Source of the DNA: Nitriliruptoraceae bacterium
GTDB taxonomy: Bacteria > Actinomycetota > Nitriliruptoria > Nitriliruptorales > Nitriliruptoraceae
Direction: 5' to 3'
Assembly (NCBI GenBank): GCA_003561535.1
Contig: PWWI01000184.1
Coordinates: forward strand, 1-64,000
DNA: 64,000 nucleotides
The translations under genes and the position numbers were made by a program. The notes beneath the pieces are model-generated. The model did not search any database and was not told the origin of the DNA. It saw nothing but the letters and a program-made list of their open reading frames with translations. Shown here one piece after another: positions 18,097-27,533 of the stretch. How positions within the stretch are numbered: the first letter of the stretch is position 1; the number at the start of each line of letters is the position of its first letter.

Positions 18097-19383
18097 ATGG
18101 CCGACACGCAGTCAGCGACCACGCAGGAGGAATCGTTCTCCTTCGCCCAGATCTGGTGGATCGGCACGGGCTTCCTCGGCGTGATGCTGACCTTCAGCGC
18201 CTACAACGCCTTCGTCCCGATCATGTACTCGGAGTTCATCGACAGCCGGGCGTTGATCGGGCTCTTGATGAGCACCGACAACCTCATCGGGCTGCTGCTG
18301 ATCCCGGTGGTCGGCGCCTGGTCGGACCGGATGAACCACCGCCTCGGTCGGCGGCTGCCGTTCATCGTGGTCGCGGTCCCCGTCGCGGCCCTGACCTTCT
18401 TCGCGATCCCCTACGCGGCGGTGGCGCTGTGGACGCTGATCATCGTGGAGATCCTCTTCACGATCGCGATGCACACCTACCGCGGGCCCGTGATCAGCCT
18501 GATGCCGGACCACACCCCGCCGGAGAAGCGCTCCACGGGCAACGGCATCATCAACGTCATGGGCGGCATCGGCACCCTGGCGACCTTCGCCGGGCTCAGC
18601 CTGCTCTACGACATCGATCCGCGGCTGACCTTCGGCATCGGCGCCGCGGTGCTGGTGCTCACGGGCTACCTCGTCTACCGCAAGGCCGACCGGCACCCGC
18701 CGTACGTCGACAACGTCGATGACCGGCGTCCAGCGCCGCTGGCCGATGCCGTCGGGGGCTTCAAGATCCTGCTCCAGCGCCCCAACCGCGGCCAGTTCTA
18801 CCTCCTGGCGGCGATGTTCGCCTACTACATCGGGTTCGCCGGGCTCGACGCGATGTTCCCGCTCTACGGCGTGAACGTGCTCGGCCTGACCCCGGGGCGC
18901 GCCGCGTTCATCCTCACCGCGTTCGCCGGCGCGTTCCTGGTCGCCGCGTTCTTCGCCGGGCTGATCGGCACCAAGCTCGGCAAGATCCCGACGATGCTCA
19001 TCGGGCTCGGCTCGATCCCCGTGCTGTTCGTGCTCGCGGCCCCGATCCGCGACGTGAACCTGCTGATGGGGGTGTTCGTCATCGGCGGGCTCGCCTGGGC
19101 GCTGGTCAACGTGCAGGCGATGCCGCTGATCGCCGACCTGGGTGGCCGCAACCGCATCGGGTTCTACATCGGGATGTACTACCTGTTCACCATGGTCGGG
19201 CAGATGCTCGGCTCCCCGGTGATCGGCACGGTGATGGACGTGTTCGGCGACGGCGCGATGTTCTACGGCGCTGCCGGGGCCTACGCGCTGGGGTTCGTGC
19301 TGCTGCGTCGAGGGCAGGCACTGCTCCCCGCCAGCCCCGAGGAACTCGCTCGGCGCGAGGTGGAACTCGGCCGGGAGGCGTGA
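18097..19383 (+). CDS. MFS transporter
   Basis: GAWSDRMNHRLGRRLPFIVVAVPVAALTFF; multiple TM segments; ATG 18097. Confidence 0.9.
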   Translation: MADTQSATTQEESFSFAQIWWIGTGFLGVMLTFSAYNAFVPIMYSEFIDSRALIGLLMSTDNLIGLLLIPVVGAWSDRMNHRLGRRLPFIVVAVPVAALTFFAIPYAAVALWTLIIVEILFTIAMHTYRGPVISLMPDHTPPEKRSTGNGIINVMGGIGTLATFAGLSLLYDIDPRLTFGIGAAVLVLTGYLVYRKADRHPPYVDNVDDRRPAPLADAVGGFKILLQRPNRGQFYLLAAMFAYYIGFAGLDAMFPLYGVNVLGLTPGRAAFILTAFAGAFLVAAFFAGLIGTKLGKIPTMLIGLGSIPVLFVLAAPIRDVNLLMGVFVIGGLAWALVNVQAMPLIADLGGRNRIGFYIGMYYLFTMVGQMLGSPVIGTVMDVFGDGAMFYGAAGAYALGFVLLRRGQALLPASPEELARREVELGREA

Positions 19384-19386
19384 CCG

Positions 19387-19450
19387 GCGCGGCGGTCGCA
19401 TGGCGCACCGGTCGGATGGAGCAGCGGTCGCATAGCGCAGCGGTCGCCGG
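19387..19450. repeat. 16-bp tandem repeat, 4 degenerate units, starting 3 nt after the MFS stop codon
   Basis: gcgcggcggtcgcatg / gcgcaccggtcggatg / gagcagcggtcgcata / gcgcagcggtcgccgg. Confidence 0.85.
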
Positions 19451-19483
19451 TCAGACCGGCCCGAGGTGCCGGGGAGGGGTGCT

Positions 19484-20845
19484 ATGAACGGGGGACGCAA
19501 GTGGCTGCTGGGCGTGACGGTCGTGCTGGCGCTGCTGGGCGGTGCGATCGCCTGGTACCTCGGTCCCATCGCCCCGATCGCGACCGGCTACGCCGCCAAG
19601 GTCGCCTGCAGCGGGGTGTTCGTCGGCGAACGGGACCTCGATGACGTGACCGGCGACCTGCCCGACAACCCGCTGGTGCCCTTCCTGCGGCTCTCGGTCG
19701 ACGAGGAGGAGGCCACGCTGCGCGCGACGCTGCTCGGGCTGTGGCCCACCACCGCCTACCACGGTGACGGCACCGGTTGCACCCTGGCGGACGAGCGGCC
19801 CGCGCTGGCGAGCCTGCCGGCGCTCAGCCACGCCGAACCCGGTGCACCCTGGCCCGTCGGCGAGGGCCCCGCGGTCGATCCGCCACCCGGGTCCGACCTC
19901 GAGGCCATCGAGGCAGCGATCGCGACGGCGTTCACCGAGGACGACGCCGAGGGGCGACGGCGCAACACCCGCGCGGTGGTCGTGGTCCGCGACGGCCAGC
20001 TGATCGCCGAGCGGTACGGGGACGGCTTCGACGCCGACACCCCGCTGCTCGGGTGGTCGATGGCGAAGTCCGTCGCCAACACCCTCGCCGGCCACGCCGT
20101 CGGGGAGGGTGCCCTCGCGCTCGACGAGCCGGTGGTGCGGCCCGGCTGGGAGGCCGACGACCGCGGCGCGATCACGCTCGAGCACCTGCTCACGATGACC
20201 AGCGGGCTGCAGTTCGAGGAGCTCTACGACCCGGATACCGATGCGACCCAGATGCTGTTCCGCCCCGGTGACGCCGGCGCCTTCGGAGCCGCCAAACCCC
20301 TGCTCCACCCGCCGGGCCAGGTCTGGTCCTACTCCTCCGGCACGACCAACATCCTCTGCGACGTGGTGCAGGAGGCCACCGGGTCGGGAGCGGAACTGGC
20401 CCACGAGGTCGTGTTCACGCCGCTCGGCATGACCAGTGCGGTGCTGGAGCCGGACCAGACCGGCGGCCTGGTGTGCTCGTCGTTCCTGTACGCCACGGCC
20501 CGGGACTGGGCGCGCTTCGGTCAGCTCTACCTCGACGACGGGGTGTGGGACGGTGAACGGCTGCTCCCCGAGGGCTGGGTGGCAGCGTCCACGACCCCGG
20601 TGCCCAGCGCGATCGAGACCCCCTATGGCTACCAGTGGTGGTTGAACGAGGGGCCCGACGGGCAGCTGCGGATGCCGAGCGTCCCCGCCGGCGCGTACTG
20701 GGCGTCGGGCAACGAGGGGCAGCAGGTGGTCGTGGTGCCCTCCGAGGAGCTGGTCGTCGTCCGGCTCGGCTTCAGCGGCGCGTTCTCCGGGGTGGAGTGG
20801 GGGCTGGAGCCGATGCTCGCCGGCATCGTCGCCGCGCTCGGATGA
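19484..20845 (+). CDS. Serine hydrolase of the beta-lactamase class C / 6-aminohexanoate-dimer hydrolase type
   Basis: LLGWSMAKSVANTLAG (SxxK), HPPGQVWSYSSGTTNILCDV, YGYQWWLNEG; single N-terminal TM. Confidence 0.87.
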   Translation: MNGGRKWLLGVTVVLALLGGAIAWYLGPIAPIATGYAAKVACSGVFVGERDLDDVTGDLPDNPLVPFLRLSVDEEEATLRATLLGLWPTTAYHGDGTGCTLADERPALASLPALSHAEPGAPWPVGEGPAVDPPPGSDLEAIEAAIATAFTEDDAEGRRRNTRAVVVVRDGQLIAERYGDGFDADTPLLGWSMAKSVANTLAGHAVGEGALALDEPVVRPGWEADDRGAITLEHLLTMTSGLQFEELYDPDTDATQMLFRPGDAGAFGAAKPLLHPPGQVWSYSSGTTNILCDVVQEATGSGAELAHEVVFTPLGMTSAVLEPDQTGGLVCSSFLYATARDWARFGQLYLDDGVWDGERLLPEGWVAASTTPVPSAIETPYGYQWWLNEGPDGQLRMPSVPAGAYWASGNEGQQVVVVPSEELVVVRLGFSGAFSGVEWGLEPMLAGIVAALG

Positions 20846-20861
20846 TCGCGCGGCGCTGCCG

Positions 20862-22013
20862 TCAGCCGCCGGGTGACGGCGGCGGTGGGGGCGGGGTCGG
20901 CGGCTGCGGCCGGTCGTCCGGGGGCGGGCTGGGTGGCGCCGGAGGCGCACTCGCCGGGGGCGCGCTCGGCGGGGGCGCGCTCGGCGGGGGCTGCGGTGTC
21001 CCCTGCGGCGTCGGACCGAGCGGCTGGGTCTGGTCCCACTGGCTGGCGGGCGGAGCCGAGCCCTCCAACTGCTGGGTCGGTGCCTGGCTCTGGTCCCACG
21101 CGCCGGCAGCCGCCGCCGTGCCGACCGGGGTGCCGGCCGCCGCGGCAGCGGCCTCAGGATCCTTGCCACGGCCACGCAGGACGACGAGCAGCAGCACGAG
21201 CGCCAGCAGCAGCAGCGCACCACCGATGATGGCGGCGAGGAGCAGCCCGGACAGCGCCATGCCGCCCTCGTCCTCGATGTCGATGACGGCGACGGGGGCC
21301 TCCTCCTCGGACTCCTCGGCCGGCTCCTCCACCTCGTCGGTGGGCTCCTCTTCCACCTCGTCGACCGGCTCCTCGGGCTCCTCGGCCGGTTCCTCCACCT
21401 CGTCGTCAACAGCGGCCGGTGGGCTGGCACCCGAGAGGTCCATGACCACCTCGAGGTCGTCGGCGCCGTAGGGGTCCCAGACCACCACGTTCCCACCCTC
21501 GCCGATCCCACCGGTCATGGACACCTGCGAGCCGGCGTGGTCGATGCGGACCTCACCGCTGATGAAGTCGAGACCGAACTCGTCGAGGGGGAACTCCTCG
21601 CCGAAGTCCTCGGTGACGTCGGTGTCGGGGGTGAGAGCGAGGGTCCAGGTGGCGCCGTCGTCGCTGGTGAACGAGGAGTTCGGGAACAGGTCGTCGACCA
21701 GGCGGTCGAAGGCCTCGCCGTCGCGCGCCTCGAACACCGCGGTGACCCGCTGGTTCTCCGGATCGGAGCTGTCGGCTTCGGCGGACACCAGGGTGACCCC
21801 GTCGATATCCGAGCCGAGGTCGCCCTCGATCTCGTCCTCGAGGAAGGACTCGGCGGGCCCGAAGAGCTGCGCGGCCTCCGCGTCGTAGGAGATCTCGAAG
21901 GCCAGCGTCGCGGAGGTGTCGTCCGCGATCGCCACGTCGTAGTTGGTGCGGATCTCGCAAGCGGCGACCACGAGTGCGGCGGCGGCGAGCAGCAGGACGG
22001 TCGAGCGGCGCAT
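20862..22013 (-). CDS. LppM-like lipoprotein with acidic juxtamembrane region, C-terminal TM and Pro-rich tail
   Basis: MRRSTVLLLAAAALVVAACEIRTNYDVAIADDTSATLAFEISYD (lipobox); EEPAEEPEEPVDEVEEEPTDEVEEPAEE; TM LSGLLLAAIIGGALLLLALVLLLVVL; PPPSAPPPSAPPASAPPAPPSPPP. Confidence 0.75.
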   Translation of the reverse strand: MRRSTVLLLAAAALVVAACEIRTNYDVAIADDTSATLAFEISYDAEAAQLFGPAESFLEDEIEGDLGSDIDGVTLVSAEADSSDPENQRVTAVFEARDGEAFDRLVDDLFPNSSFTSDDGATWTLALTPDTDVTEDFGEEFPLDEFGLDFISGEVRIDHAGSQVSMTGGIGEGGNVVVWDPYGADDLEVVMDLSGASPPAAVDDEVEEPAEEPEEPVDEVEEEPTDEVEEPAEESEEEAPVAVIDIEDEGGMALSGLLLAAIIGGALLLLALVLLLVVLRGRGKDPEAAAAAAGTPVGTAAAAGAWDQSQAPTQQLEGSAPPASQWDQTQPLGPTPQGTPQPPPSAPPPSAPPASAPPAPPSPPPDDRPQPPTPPPPPPSPGG

Positions 22014-22205
22014 GGTCTCCCCCTCACCTTCGGTGGCCAGGCCTGACCACGGCGTGCCCTCACGCTGACCGTAGCCTCCCCCGCACCTCGGCAACAGGCT
22101 CGACCCCCTACCGCGGCCGTAGGGCCTACGGTGGCGACCGGGAGCGGGCAGCGGAAGCCGGGAGCCGGGAGCCGGGACCGGGGCGGGCACGGGAGAGGTG
22201 GAGCG

Positions 22206-23891
22206 ATGATCGAAGAGCTGACCACGGTCAGCGGCGGCGATCTGCCGACCGGGCTGATGCTCATGGGGTTCGCCGGCGGGCTGGCCCTGTTCCTCCACGG
22301 CATGAACGGGGTGACCTCCGGGCTGAGGGGGCTGGCGGGGACCTCGCTGAGCACCGTGCTCGGCCGCGTGTCCGGCAACCGCTTCACCGGGGTGGCCACG
22401 GGCATGCTGGTGACCGCGACGATCCAGTCGTCGACCGTGACGATGGTGCTGGTGATCGGCTTCCTGTCCGCCGGGCTGCTGACGCTGGTGCAGTCGGTCG
22501 GGGTGATCATCGGCGCCAACGTCGGCACCACGATCACCGCGCAGATCATCGCCTTCGACGTCGTCCGCTACTCCCTGGCGATGATCGCCGGCGGCGTCCT
22601 GGCGGAGTTCGTCGGCCGACGGGAACAGGTCCGCCAGCTCGGGACCGCCGTCGCCGGGCTCGGGATCCTGTTCCTCGGCATGGGGGTCATGCAGGGCGCG
22701 ATGGCACCGCTGCAGGACTACGAGCCCTTCCTCGCGCTGATGTCGGTCGAGCGCGGCCCGCTGCCCGGGGTGCTGATCGGCGCCGGCTTCACGGCGCTCA
22801 TCCAGTCCTCGTCGGCGACCATCGGCATCATCATCGTCATGGCCAGCCAGGGCCTGGTGCCGCTGGAGACCGGGATCGCGATCGCGCTCGGGGCCTCGCT
22901 GGGCACCGCCGTGACCACGATGCTCGCCACGATCGGCCGCCCACCGGTGGCGCTCAGGGCAGGGCTCGTGCACGTGCTGTTCAACGTCATCGGGGTCACG
23001 ATCATGCTGCTGCTGATCGACCCGATCGCGCAGCTGGCCACCACCATCTCCCCGAGCGCCGAGCAGCTGAGCGGCCAGCAACGCCTCTCCGCCGAAGCAC
23101 CCCGACAGATCGCGAACGCCTACACGATCGCCAAGACCGGCATGCTGCTGCTGTTCCTGCCCTTCACCCACCAGCTGGCGGCGCTGGTCGAGCGGCTCGT
23201 CCCCCCCCGCCCCTCGGAGATCGGGGCCGAGCCGAAGTACCTCGACGAAGGGGTGCTCAACGCCCCGAGCATCGCCCTCGACCTCGCCCGCAAGGAGGTC
23301 GGCCGGCTCGGACAACGCGTCCTGGACCAGGTCGAGCGGGTGATGCCCACCGTCCTCACGGGCAGCACCACGGAGTTGACCGCGCTCGCCGACGCGGATG
23401 ACGACATCGACCACCTCCACACCGCGATCCTCGCCTACCTGCGGCGGATCGACGACGACCCCCTGACCGAGGACCAGGGCGACGAACTCCTCGCGCTGAT
23501 GGAGGTCACCAGCTCCCTCGAACTGGTCGGCGACATCGTCAAGCACGAGTTCGTCCGGATCGGGCTGCGGCGGATCGAGGAGGGGGTCCCGGTCAGCGAC
23601 GAATCGATGAAGGTGGTCGGCGACTTCCACGCCAAGATGGTCTCCCTGCTCCGCGATGCCCTGAACGCCTTCGCTGAGGAGGACCCGGCGCTGGCCCGGT
23701 CGGTCCTGGACGCCAAGCCCGTGGTCAACGAGCTGCTGTCGGCCGCGGCGCAGCACCACGCCACCCGGATCACCGCCGACGCACCCCAGCGGGTGGCGGC
23801 CTACTCCCGGGGACAGGAGACCATCGAGCACCTCCGGCGGCTCTACACCTTCGCCAAGCGCATCGCCCGGACGGTGCCCGACGCCGAGTAG
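22206..23891 (+). CDS. Na/Pi cotransporter family protein with C-terminal PhoU-like domain
   Basis: GGLALFLHGMNGVTSGLRGLAG, TATIQSSTVTMVLVIGF, GANVGTTITAQIIA, QSSSATIGIIIVMA. Confidence 0.92.
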   Translation: MIEELTTVSGGDLPTGLMLMGFAGGLALFLHGMNGVTSGLRGLAGTSLSTVLGRVSGNRFTGVATGMLVTATIQSSTVTMVLVIGFLSAGLLTLVQSVGVIIGANVGTTITAQIIAFDVVRYSLAMIAGGVLAEFVGRREQVRQLGTAVAGLGILFLGMGVMQGAMAPLQDYEPFLALMSVERGPLPGVLIGAGFTALIQSSSATIGIIIVMASQGLVPLETGIAIALGASLGTAVTTMLATIGRPPVALRAGLVHVLFNVIGVTIMLLLIDPIAQLATTISPSAEQLSGQQRLSAEAPRQIANAYTIAKTGMLLLFLPFTHQLAALVERLVPPRPSEIGAEPKYLDEGVLNAPSIALDLARKEVGRLGQRVLDQVERVMPTVLTGSTTELTALADADDDIDHLHTAILAYLRRIDDDPLTEDQGDELLALMEVTSSLELVGDIVKHEFVRIGLRRIEEGVPVSDESMKVVGDFHAKMVSLLRDALNAFAEEDPALARSVLDAKPVVNELLSAAAQHHATRITADAPQRVAAYSRGQETIEHLRRLYTFAKRIARTVPDAE

Positions 23892-23923
23892 CGAGGTGGC
23901 ACCGGGCCGGCGCGCGCACGCGG

Positions 23924-23975
23924 CGGTCCCGCCGGGGCCGGCACTCGGACACGCCGGTCCCGCCGGGGCCGGCAC
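23924..23975. repeat. 21-bp direct repeat (CGGTCCCGCCGGGGCCGGCAC) at 31-bp period
   Basis: Copies at 23924-23944 and 23955-23975. Confidence 0.8.
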
Positions 23976-23980
23976 ACCTC

Positions 23981-24298
23981 TCAGCTCCTCGCGCTGCGGG
24001 CGCCGCAGGAGCCACCACCGACGATGAAGCCGAGACCGAGCACGAAGCCGAGGTCGTACCAGGCACCGTTGTTGTGCACCTCGTAGATCCCGACAGCATC
24101 GCTGAACAGGGAGACGACGAAGGTCACCGGCCCGATCACCCCGTGCCACAGCCCGAGCCAGAAGCCGGCGAGGGTGCCGTCCTCGGCGGCGACCTGGGCG
24201 GTCGGGTTCGCGCCTGCGGTACAGGCGGCCAGGACCACGACCAGCACGAGCAGGGCCAGCAGACTGGCCCGCGACCCACGAGGATCTCGCCGTGCCAT
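23981..24298 (-). CDS. Small membrane lipoprotein of unknown function
   Basis: MARRDPRGSRASLLALLVLVVVLAACTAGANPTAQVAAEDGTLAGFWLGLWHGVIGPVTFVVSLFSDAVGIYEVHNNGAWYDLGFVLGLGF. Confidence 0.72.
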   Translation of the reverse strand: MARRDPRGSRASLLALLVLVVVLAACTAGANPTAQVAAEDGTLAGFWLGLWHGVIGPVTFVVSLFSDAVGIYEVHNNGAWYDLGFVLGLGFIVGGGSCGARSARS

Positions 24299-24392
24299 CT
24301 GGGTCTCCTCCCGCTGCCCGGCCCCGCTCCCCCACAGCCTCGCACGTCGACGACCCCACGGCACTGGCGGTGCGCTGTGGCAGACTCCCGCG

Positions 24393-25421
24393 ATGGGCAC
24401 CCTCATCGTCGCCATCCTCGTCGTCCTGATCGGTTCCGGTATGTGCTCCGGGACCGAGACCGCGCTGCTCTCGGTCCCCGAGGTCCGGGCGCGGCAGCTG
24501 GCCGAAGAGGGGGGGCGCGCGGCCAAGGCGCTGCACGGCATCAAGCAGCGGATCGCCCGGCCCATCTCCGCGATCGTCGTGCTCAACAACATCTTCAACA
24601 TCGTGGGCAGCATCGCGGTCGGCACGATCGCCGTGTCGGTGTTCGGCGAGCGCTGGGTCGGCGTGGTGTCCGGTGTCCTGACCTTCCTGGTGATCCTGTT
24701 CGCGGAGATCATGCCCAAGACCCTCGGCGAGCGGTACGCCGAGCGGGTGTCGGTCGCGGTCGCGCTGCCCGTGCGGTGGCTCACGACGCTGCTGACCCCG
24801 CTCGTGGTGGTGTTCGAGGTCCTGATGCGTCCCTTGACCAAGGGCGAGCGGTCCCCGTCGATCAGCGAGGCGGAGATCCGCATCCTCGCCCGCATCGGTC
24901 GGTCCGAGGGGATGATCGAGGACGACGAGATGGAGATGATCCAGCGGGGGTTCCAGCTCAACGACCGCACCGCCCGCGACCTGATGACGCCACGGACCGC
25001 CCTGACCTGGCTGGACGCCGACCGATCCCTGGCCGACGCCCGGGAGGAGATCCTCGCCTCGCCCCACACCCGCATCGTGGTGGCCCCGGGTGACCTCGAC
25101 CAGGCCGAGGGGGTCGCCCACAAGCAGGACCTGATGGCCGCGCTCCTCGACGGTGCCGACACGAAGGTGGGCGACCACGTCCGCCCGGTGGCTGCGGTCC
25201 CGTGGATCGCCAGGGCCGACGACCTGTTGCAGCAGTTCCTCGAGCAGCGCGACCACCTGGCGCTGGTGATCGACGAGTACGGGGGCCTGATCGGCGTGGT
25301 CACCCTGGAGGACGTCATCGAGGTCCTGACCGGCCCCATCGTCGACGAGACGGACCACCGCCCCGACCTCCGTGACTACGCCCGCAGCCGGGGCCGCAGC
25401 CGACTCATGCGCCGGCAGTGA
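24393..25421 (+). CDS. Hemolysin/CNNM-family transporter (DUF21 + CBS domains)
   Basis: GSGMCSGTETALLSVPEVRARQLAEEGGRAAKAL, VLNNIFNIVGSIAVG, RDLMTPRTALTWLD, LVIDEYGGLIGVVTLEDVIEVLTGPI. Confidence 0.92.
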   Translation: MGTLIVAILVVLIGSGMCSGTETALLSVPEVRARQLAEEGGRAAKALHGIKQRIARPISAIVVLNNIFNIVGSIAVGTIAVSVFGERWVGVVSGVLTFLVILFAEIMPKTLGERYAERVSVAVALPVRWLTTLLTPLVVVFEVLMRPLTKGERSPSISEAEIRILARIGRSEGMIEDDEMEMIQRGFQLNDRTARDLMTPRTALTWLDADRSLADAREEILASPHTRIVVAPGDLDQAEGVAHKQDLMAALLDGADTKVGDHVRPVAAVPWIARADDLLQQFLEQRDHLALVIDEYGGLIGVVTLEDVIEVLTGPIVDETDHRPDLRDYARSRGRSRLMRRQ

Positions 25422-26907
25422 CGGCGGCGACCGCCAGCCTGGCGATCCTCGCGCCGTCGAGATCGAGCCGCAGCCCGGTCGCACCCGGCAGCGGGAAGGC
25501 GAGGACGCTGAGCACGACCGCACCGCCGTCGGCGAACACCTCGATGGAGGTGGTGTCCACGAGCACCCTGAGCTCGACCGCTGCGCGGCGGCCGAGCGGT
25601 GGGGAGCGGTGGCGGCTCGGCGCGACCGGATCGAGCGCACCGCCCGGCGCGACCGGATCGAGCGCACCGCCCGGCGCGACCGGATCGAGCGCACCGCCCG
25701 ACCTGCTGCGGTCCACCACCACCTCGCCCGAGACCGGGTCGTAGCCGACGCGCGTCGCGCCGGCCGGACCGTGGTGGACGGCCAGCTCCAGATGCCCCTC
25801 CCCTTCGCTGGCGAACTCGACCTCGAGCGTCACGTCGAGACCGGCGCCACGGACCCGGGCCAGCTGCTGCTGGGCGGTCTCGAGGTCGGGCTCGCGTAGG
25901 TCGAGCAGCGGCTGCTGGGCGCGCGTCAGCTCATCGACGGGTCGCTGGGTCAGCCGGAGCTGCCCGACGGTGTCACGGGCGAGCCCGAGCTCGCGGGGGA
26001 TCGACAGCACCCCGCGCCAGGTCGTCGCCGGGATCCGTTCGGCGTAGGCCCAGTTGTTCATCCAGGCGACCCAGATCCGCCGACCATCGGGGCTGTCGGT
26101 CCATGACTGCGCCGCGTAGAAGTCGGCGCCGTGGTCGGCCCAGCGCACCTCGGCGTCCCCGTCCGAAGGGGTGAACCGCTCGCCGTCGAAGCCACCGACC
26201 ACGTAGCGGGCGCCCGATCCGCCCTGGGGGCCGCCGGTGGTCTGCCCGAACACCAGCACCCAGGCCCGCTCTGCGCCGTCATCGATGGGAAGCTCGAACA
26301 GCTCCGGTGTCTCCAGCACGGCGAGGTCGTCCCCGGCCGGGTCGGCGAAGGTGCCCGTGGGCGTCCAGACCAGGAGGTCGTCGGAGCGGTAGAACCGCAG
26401 GACGCGGCCCGCCGCCACCACCATCACCCACCAGACCGGACCAGCCGGGTCCTGGTAGCGGAGGACCCTCGGGTCACGGAAGTCCACGTCGCCGACGGGT
26501 GGCAGCAGGATCGGGTTGCCGGCGTGCTTGGTCCAGGTCCGGCCGGCATCGAGGCTGACGGCAAGACCCTGGCCCCGGTCACGCTCGCGGTGGTAGGTGA
26601 AGAAGGCCAGCATCGCCCCCGGGCCGTAGCCGGCCACGCCGTCGCGATCGACCACCGCGGAGCCGGAGAAGATCGTGCCGTGCTCGTCGGGGGCCAGCGC
26701 GATCGGCAGGTGCTCCCAGGTCAGCAGGTCCCGGCTGACCGCGTGACCCCAGTGCATCGGCCCCCACACGAGCGAATCGGGGTGGTGCTGGTAGTACAGA
26801 TGCCACTCCCCGGCGTGGTGGACCAGGCCGTTGGGGTCGTTCATCCAGCCGACGGGCGGGGTGAAGTGACAGACCGGACGGTCCGGCGGTGGCGCGGCGT
26901 CGGTCAC
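25405..26907 (-). CDS. Glycoside hydrolase family 32 (beta-fructosidase/sucrose hydrolase)
   Basis: CHFTPPVGWMNDPNGLVHHAGEWHLYYQHHP, GTIFSGSAVVDRDGVAG, VDFRDPRVLRYQ, WETPELFELP-like region (AVLETPELFELP). Confidence 0.93.
   Translation of the reverse strand: MTDAAPPPDRPVCHFTPPVGWMNDPNGLVHHAGEWHLYYQHHPDSLVWGPMHWGHAVSRDLLTWEHLPIALAPDEHGTIFSGSAVVDRDGVAGYGPGAMLAFFTYHRERDRGQGLAVSLDAGRTWTKHAGNPILLPPVGDVDFRDPRVLRYQDPAGPVWWVMVVAAGRVLRFYRSDDLLVWTPTGTFADPAGDDLAVLETPELFELPIDDGAERAWVLVFGQTTGGPQGGSGARYVVGGFDGERFTPSDGDAEVRWADHGADFYAAQSWTDSPDGRRIWVAWMNNWAYAERIPATTWRGVLSIPRELGLARDTVGQLRLTQRPVDELTRAQQPLLDLREPDLETAQQQLARVRGAGLDVTLEVEFASEGEGHLELAVHHGPAGATRVGYDPVSGEVVVDRSRSGGALDPVAPGGALDPVAPGGALDPVAPSRHRSPPLGRRAAVELRVLVDTTSIEVFADGGAVVLSVLAFPLPGATGLRLDLDGARIARLAVAAVTAGA
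25619..25699. repeat. 27-bp tandem repeat, 3 identical copies inside GH32 gene (9-aa GGALDPVAP repeat)
   Basis: ggcgcgaccggatcgagcgcaccgccc x3. Confidence 0.95.
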
Positions 26908-27057
26908 GGGGGCAGCTCGCTGGAGAGGCGCAGGCGCCCAAGGTGGCACGGACCGTGCGCCGCTGTCGAATGGCCGGCGCCTGCTCCGGGGCGCGGGGAC
27001 CCGTACGCTGGCGAACCGCGCGCAACGAGCAAGCACGCAGGCACCCCCGGGGGACAC

Positions 27058-27426
27058 ATGGCGCTGCGACGATCCGTCCTCGCGCTCGGCGCGGCAGCGC
27101 TGCTGCTGGCCTGCGAGGTCGATGCCGCACCGGGGGCGTTGCCGCCCGAGCAGGCCGTGGTGTGCCGCGAGCTCGGAGCCGACATCGTCCACATCCGCTA
27201 CGAGACCGAGGACGGGCTCGAGGTCCGCAACCAGCACGGCCTCGACCACCAGCGGGCACAGGGCGCCGAGGGCATCTCCGAGCAGGCGCGCCGCGTGCTC
27301 GAGTCGCGCGGCTGGTCCGAGGAGGCCCTCGCGGAGCTGAGCGGCCGCCAGCAGCTCAGCCCCGAGGTCGCCGCGCTGCTGGAGGAGATGCCGTCCTGCC
27401 TCGAGGAGCTCCGCGCAAGGTCCTGA
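27058..27426 (+). CDS. Small secreted/lipoprotein of unknown function
   Basis: MALRRSVLALGAAALLLACEVDAAPGALPPEQAVVCRELGADIVHIRYETEDGLEVRNQHGLDHQRAQ. Confidence 0.65.
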   Translation: MALRRSVLALGAAALLLACEVDAAPGALPPEQAVVCRELGADIVHIRYETEDGLEVRNQHGLDHQRAQGAEGISEQARRVLESRGWSEEALAELSGRQQLSPEVAALLEEMPSCLEELRARS

Positions 27427-27533
27427 CGGGCCCGGTCGGGCGATGGTGGCCTCGTTCCCTTGCGGCGCACAGCGACCTCACGCACGCTGGAGGTTCCTCT
27501 CGGGCAGCGTTCCCCGCGACCCCAGGACCGACC

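Noticed and set aside
20862-25694. 1610-aa minus-strand ORF
   Set aside because: Only its last ~384 codons (start 22013) look like a real protein (lipoprotein); the rest is antisense to the Na/Pi cotransporter and CNNM genes.
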